Assembly (NCBI GenBank): GCA_029937205.1
Contig: JAPYQV010000058.1
Location: 1 to 10,176 of the forward strand
DNA from: Alphaproteobacteria bacterium
Lineage (GTDB): Bacteria > Pseudomonadota > Alphaproteobacteria > UBA828
Reading direction: 5' to 3'
Length of the DNA stretch: 10,176 nucleotides
The notes below the pieces were generated by a model. The model saw only the letters and a program-made list of their open reading frames with translations. It searched no databases and was not told where the DNA came from. A program made the translations under genes and the position numbers. Every line of letters begins with the position of its first letter. The first letter of the stretch is position 1. Positions 7,395-10,176 of the stretch are shown here, piece after piece.

Positions 7395-7458
7395 TTACCT
7401 TACTTCGCCACAGCTGCCGCAGGCCGGGTGCACTGCAACCCGCCATAAATTCGCAGGC

Positions 7459-7492
7459 GATTAGACTAATCTTGATGCTGAGAATCTGTCAA
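7459..7492 (-). promoter_or_regulatory. Candidate promoter with overlapping palindromic operator
   Basis: On the minus strand a perfect TTGACA lies at 7492-7487. The likely -10 area is occupied by the perfect 13-base palindrome GATTAGACTAATC (7471-7459). Possible -10 hexamers are TAGTCT at spacing 18 (3 of 6 matches to TATAAT) and TCTAAT at spacing 21 (5 of 6, but too far). The -10 is therefore poor, which would fit either an activated or repressed promoter or a chance match. A regulator bound to the palindrome would cover the polymerase site. Its position, about 180 bases before the PseB-like gene after a long gap, makes a new transcript start plausible. Confidence 0.35.
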
Positions 7493-7587
7493 TAGTGCCG
7501 GGAACAGCCGGTCCGACGCGCTACGATGGGTCAAAGGAAATGCCCGTTCAGAATTGGCAATTTATTGGATGACATCCCCTCGGTAAT

Positions 7588-8655
7588 TCAGCTAGCGGTA
7601 TCGCCTGACCGTTTTCCAAACCAATATTGAGCGTGCTCTGGATGCTCGGCACGAGGCGAAAAATCATCAAATTGAAATTCGGGAGAAAATGCGGCGAGGA
7701 TTTCACTGGGCATCGTTATATTGACGCCTGGTAACGGCTGTTCCTTATTCAGGACAAGGCAGACGTTTGATTTATCTTGGTTCAAGACGCCTTTCAGGAA
7801 ATTGGCATAATTCTCAACGATGTCTGGCGTCATTTCAGAGAATGAGGCCACATTCCAGAACAGTTCGGCATCAATATTTAGATTTTCAATTTGCCAAGGA
7901 CAAATACAGATAATTTCGAGGTCGTCATTGTCGGAAAAGCGAATGTCGGAAGTGTTTTGCGTGGCGCGATAATCGATGACCGACTCACCAAAGAAGTGGC
8001 GAAGGTACTGCGTCGCGACATAAAGCATCGGTGGAATATCGAGGTACGCAAATTTTCTCACGTTAGGAAACATTGAAACCATTAGGTGTGGCCATGCGCC
8101 AAAACCGCCGCCAATTTCGAACGCACACCGGACCTGGCGAAAGTCGACTTGCGCACCAAAGGAATCCAGTCTCATCAGCAGATCAAGATATTTTTTCGAA
8201 ACGATCTGTCCGTTTCCCATTGTTATTGATTGAAGGCACCCACCATGCATCGAATCTGGAATCGAAAACGTTTTTGAAATATTGCTAAACCAGTCGTCAT
8301 GGGCAGCGCGGTAGTACCACCGATTTACCCGCTCCAATTCAATGTCCCGACTCCCGAGGAGAGTGCGGTAGTCTTTTATCACTGGTTTTACTGCGACCAA
8401 TTTCGTCGCCAAGTTCTTTATGCGTGATTTGAAAGAATACGGATCATGCCAGACATCCCTTGGATTGAGCGTGACGGTGTCGGCATAGCCCTTTCCGACC
8501 GACGGTACCCCTCGAAAATTTTCGATCCCATTTCTCGCGATCGCCTTGATCATTCTGTTTTGATAAGGCCGCCAGTAGGGTCCCGGCCCATAGATCGGAT
8601 CATGCCGATCCTGGTCGTCAACCATGAGCCTCAAAAGTTCGGGGTCATTTTTCAT
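7588..8655 (-). CDS. Putative sugar O-methyltransferase, NanM-like family
   Basis: This 355-residue protein fits the putative sugar O-methyltransferase family often found in O-antigen and capsule clusters. The SAM-binding loop FEIGGGFGAWPHL is at residues 179-191, LDIPPMLYVATQYL (205-218) follows as is usual for this family, and NVASFSEM (268-275) is the conserved motif near the end of the Rossmann core. The N-terminal 175 residues are family-specific and probably bind the acceptor sugar. No signal peptide or membrane segment is seen. The ATG at 8655 is preceded by an in-frame TGA six codons upstream and lacks a Shine-Dalgarno. Met11 (8625) has a nearby GAGG and is an alternative start. The 103-base gap from the upstream gene and the 307-base gap downstream set it in a separate block with the gene at 8759-10114. 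Substrate unknown. Confidence 0.78.
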   Translation of the reverse strand: MKNDPELLRLMVDDQDRHDPIYGPGPYWRPYQNRMIKAIARNGIENFRGVPSVGKGYADTVTLNPRDVWHDPYSFKSRIKNLATKLVAVKPVIKDYRTLLGSRDIELERVNRWYYRAAHDDWFSNISKTFSIPDSMHGGCLQSITMGNGQIVSKKYLDLLMRLDSFGAQVDFRQVRCAFEIGGGFGAWPHLMVSMFPNVRKFAYLDIPPMLYVATQYLRHFFGESVIDYRATQNTSDIRFSDNDDLEIICICPWQIENLNIDAELFWNVASFSEMTPDIVENYANFLKGVLNQDKSNVCLVLNKEQPLPGVNITMPSEILAAFSPEFQFDDFSPRAEHPEHAQYWFGKRSGDTAS

Positions 8656-8735
8656 AGCGAAGATGGTGGTTCATGGCGGCGGGTTGAAACAAAGGTGGTA
8701 CGGGTGGGTCAAAAGGCCTGCGCCATCACCTAATA

Positions 8736-8756
8736 TTCACCATGGCGACGGGTGAA
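8736..8756 (-). terminator. Weak hairpin after the 8759-10114 gene
   Basis: TTCACC and GGTGAA arms flank nine bases just past the TAG stop of the upstream gene. The following bases are TATTAG rather than a T-run, so termination would be poor. A competing pair, CGCCAT (8721-8726) with ATGGCG (8742-8747), overlaps it. It may only slow polymerase or protect the mRNA end. Confidence 0.2.
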
Positions 8757-8758
8757 AT

Positions 8759-10114
8759 CTATCTATTTTCGATCAACGTCTCAAGAAGGTCGATATATCG
8801 GTCTGTAGCATTTGCATCGAGTGACGAAACCCATCGCTCGAATAACAGGTTTCTCGCAGTCATCATTGCGTCGCTGACATGCGGATTTTTCATTTGTTCT
8901 TCGATCATTGTTTCAAATTCCTGGCAGCTTTCGGCGACGAGGAACCCGTCCATTTCACCTTGAAAAAATACCTGATTCTTCTGGTCCGGGGTGGCCGCTT
9001 CTTCAAACATCGGAATAATGACCGGTATACCGGTGATGCCGGACTCTGGAATCGCAGTTGAACCAAAAGCGATGACGACATCAGAGGTCAAAACGAAATC
9101 CTGGGCATCACCCTCGAAATCGACGATCAGATTGGGAATGGAAGAAATATCCACATCATTTCGTGCAAACAGTTCGTGGACCGCTCGAAGCCAGCCGTCC
9201 CCCCACTTAAGCTTAATTACGAACTCAGTATCTGGATATGCTTTCGCAGTGCGGGCAAAGGCTAAATGGGTCTGATCAAAAAGTTTCTTGAAATTGTTTC
9301 CGGCTGTTTCATTCCATAATGTCGCTGCGCCGACACCACCAATGCCATAATAAAAGGAGAAAAAGGTCACTCGGTCATGTTTTTTTGCATGAGTTTTATG
9401 CCTGTTTATTTTCTCAATATATTCATCCATCCGCATACAGCCACGAGCGGATATTTTGTTACCGGGTACAAATCCGCTGTCAACGAACGTGTCCATAGCC
9501 TGTTTGTTGTGCACGACAACATGCGTGCCCTCGAAAGGCGCGATTTTTGACCATTGATTCTGTGTAAACGCCTTCCTTTTTTTGGACGCATGCAAGCTCT
9601 CGCGATGGAGCACCACAAAAGGTGTCCCGAGGTCCGCAGCAGCGACACCGAGGACATAGTCTTGAATATAGTGCAATGCGCAGCTGACCACGCAATCGAT
9701 CCGTTGTTCCAGAAAGAGGCGGCTGAAAATATCTCTGGCAACCTTTCTCGACTTTTGCCAACGGTCATCAAATCCGTTCGGTTCGCGATTCGGAAAATAT
9801 GCATCCCATGGCGCCGTCGGCGGAATATGAGTGGCAATGATTCGGTGCTGCCAATGCTTTGGCATCGCAACAATGCGAAACCTTCCAGACTTTGCCAGAA
9901 TTTCCAAGTCACCGCGAAAGCGTTCGGGCGTCAAGGCTAGAATTGTAAAGCAGTCATTCCGATCGGCCTCATTTTCGGGCCCGAATAACTCCTCAAACTG
10001 GGACGAAATAAGCCGACTTGTTGGCCCGGCAAGGAGGCGACCGAACATTCTTGTCCCGATCTGGCTACCTTTGTTCAAATAACGCCGAGTTGAAATAAAA
10101 TTCTCAAAATTCAT
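8759..10114 (-). CDS. Putative GT-B-like surface-glycan transferase
   Basis: I cannot name this 451-residue protein, but it has the outline of a GT-B transferase of the polysaccharide or CDP-glycerol transferase-like type. In the N-domain, FVVLHRESLH (residues 166-175) follows a strand and may carry an acceptor-side His170. ISARGCMRMDEY (221-232) recalls the G-PR-D linker motif before the C-domain. FVIKLKW (298-304) sits where K-HP is found in relatives, and AFGSTAIPESGITGIPVIIP (349-368) matches the donor-binding loop plus the G-P strand. It shares this layout with the 4515-6098 protein but not obvious sequence. ATG at 10114 is chosen because the N-terminus looks natural, but it lacks a Shine-Dalgarno, and its frame remains open to the window edge, so a longer form cannot be excluded. 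The role is inferred from fold motifs and neighbours. Confidence 0.6.
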   Translation of the reverse strand: MNFENFISTRRYLNKGSQIGTRMFGRLLAGPTSRLISSQFEELFGPENEADRNDCFTILALTPERFRGDLEILAKSGRFRIVAMPKHWQHRIIATHIPPTAPWDAYFPNREPNGFDDRWQKSRKVARDIFSRLFLEQRIDCVVSCALHYIQDYVLGVAAADLGTPFVVLHRESLHASKKRKAFTQNQWSKIAPFEGTHVVVHNKQAMDTFVDSGFVPGNKISARGCMRMDEYIEKINRHKTHAKKHDRVTFFSFYYGIGGVGAATLWNETAGNNFKKLFDQTHLAFARTAKAYPDTEFVIKLKWGDGWLRAVHELFARNDVDISSIPNLIVDFEGDAQDFVLTSDVVIAFGSTAIPESGITGIPVIIPMFEEAATPDQKNQVFFQGEMDGFLVAESCQEFETMIEEQMKNPHVSDAMMTARNLLFERWVSSLDANATDRYIDLLETLIENR

Positions 10115-10176
10115 CGGGTTAATTGGCCGCGGTGGACTCTCTGTCGACTTCTCTCGAGGGACGGTAGAATCTGGGT
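10111..10176 (-). CDS. Possible 3' end of an upstream gene (partial)
   Basis: The minus strand is open from the window edge to a TGA (10113-10111) that overlaps the next gene's ATG as ATGA, a common arrangement for coupled genes. A second frame is also open and ends at TAA (10121-10119), 4 bases before that ATG. Either could be the C-terminus of the preceding gene; about 20 codons are too few to recognise a product or to choose. The frame of the downstream gene is itself open here. Confidence 0.25.
   Translation of the reverse strand, partial: TQILPSLERSRQRVHRGQLTR

Larger units (their letters stand above)
7281..7587. other. 307-base gene-free region with dyad symmetries
   Basis: I find no convincing gene in this gap between the NanM-type methyltransferase and the PseB-like gene. 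On the minus strand it holds a promoter-like element near 7492-7459 with a perfect palindrome. After that come about 180 bases that would be a leader, carrying short inverted repeats at 7380-7394 and 7331-7345. An 18-codon reading frame at 7323-7267 overlaps the PseB start but has no ribosome site. No RfaH ops element (GGCGGTAG) is visible. The length is unusual for this otherwise compact cluster and suggests a transcriptional junction. Confidence 0.6.

Noticed and set aside
6139..7424. Shared ten-base word TGCCGCAGGC in two gaps (6139-6148 and 7415-7424) as a repeat
   Set aside because: Matches of this size are expected by chance in 10 kb, and similarity stops at the flanks.
7425..7442. CGGGT/ACCCG inverted repeat as a terminator after the NanM-like gene
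   Set aside because: It has only five pairs with an eight-base loop and no T-tract on the minus strand.
9406..9912. 168-codon minus-strand frame inside the 8759-10114 gene
   Set aside because: It is nested in another frame of a gene with a coherent GT-B-like pattern, and its own translation shows no domain.
1..10176. CRISPR arrays, tRNA or rRNA genes, insertion sequences, RfaH ops element
   Set aside because: I looked for repeat-spacer arrays, tRNA-like cloverleaf ends, transposase motifs and GGCGGTAG upstream of the genes and saw none.

Overview
The window is one block of surface-glycan or flagellar-glycan biosynthesis genes. All nine complete genes lie on the minus strand, so transcription runs from high to low coordinates. 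Predicted products are three extended short-chain dehydrogenase/reductase (SDR) sugar-nucleotide enzymes, a PseG-like sugar-nucleotide hydrolase, a PIG-L/LmbE-type deacetylase, two unrelated O-methyltransferases and two divergent proteins that look like GT-B transferases. I see no rRNA, tRNA, CRISPR array, insertion sequence, phage gene, flippase, polymerase or export gene. Intermediate GC content and the protein families suggest a Gram-negative bacterium, probably a proteobacterium. The PseB/PseG-like pair resembles alphaproteobacterial flagellin-glycosylation (Flm) sets, but the taxonomic assignment is a guess.

Layout in transcription order. At the right edge (10115-10176) the sequence is open in more than one frame and probably carries the 3' end of an upstream gene. 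Then come a GT-B-like transferase (10114-8759) and a NanM-type putative sugar O-methyltransferase (8655-7588). A 307-base gene-free stretch (7587-7281) follows, holding a promoter-like element with a perfect 13-base palindrome. Next are a PseB-type UDP-GlcNAc 4,6-dehydratase (7280-6246) and a second GT-B-like transferase (6098-4515). A tight run of five genes ends the window: RmlD-like reductase (4459-3548), PIG-L deacetylase (3544-2840), GalE-like epimerase (2788-1835), PseG-like hydrolase (1799-771) and TylF-family O-methyltransferase (769-5). Spacings in this run are 3, 51, 35 and 1 bases, which suggests one transcript.

A plausible joint role is as follows. The PseB-like enzyme makes a 4-keto-6-deoxy amino sugar on UDP. 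The RmlD-like and GalE-like SDRs reduce or epimerise this or companion nucleotide sugars. The PseG-like protein releases a sugar from UDP, the PIG-L protein frees an amino group, the two methyltransferases cap hydroxyls, and the two GT-B-like proteins transfer sugars or sugar phosphates. PseC (aminotransferase), PseH (acetyltransferase), PseI (synthase) and PseF (cytidylyltransferase) are not in the window. A complete pseudaminic-acid pathway is therefore not shown, and a different O-methylated amino sugar is equally possible.

Two things stand out beyond gene content. Three genes, and probably a fourth, have no usable start codon except TTG. Several intergenic gaps carry inverted repeats, two of which share a GCAGG / ATCGC / CCTGC pattern.
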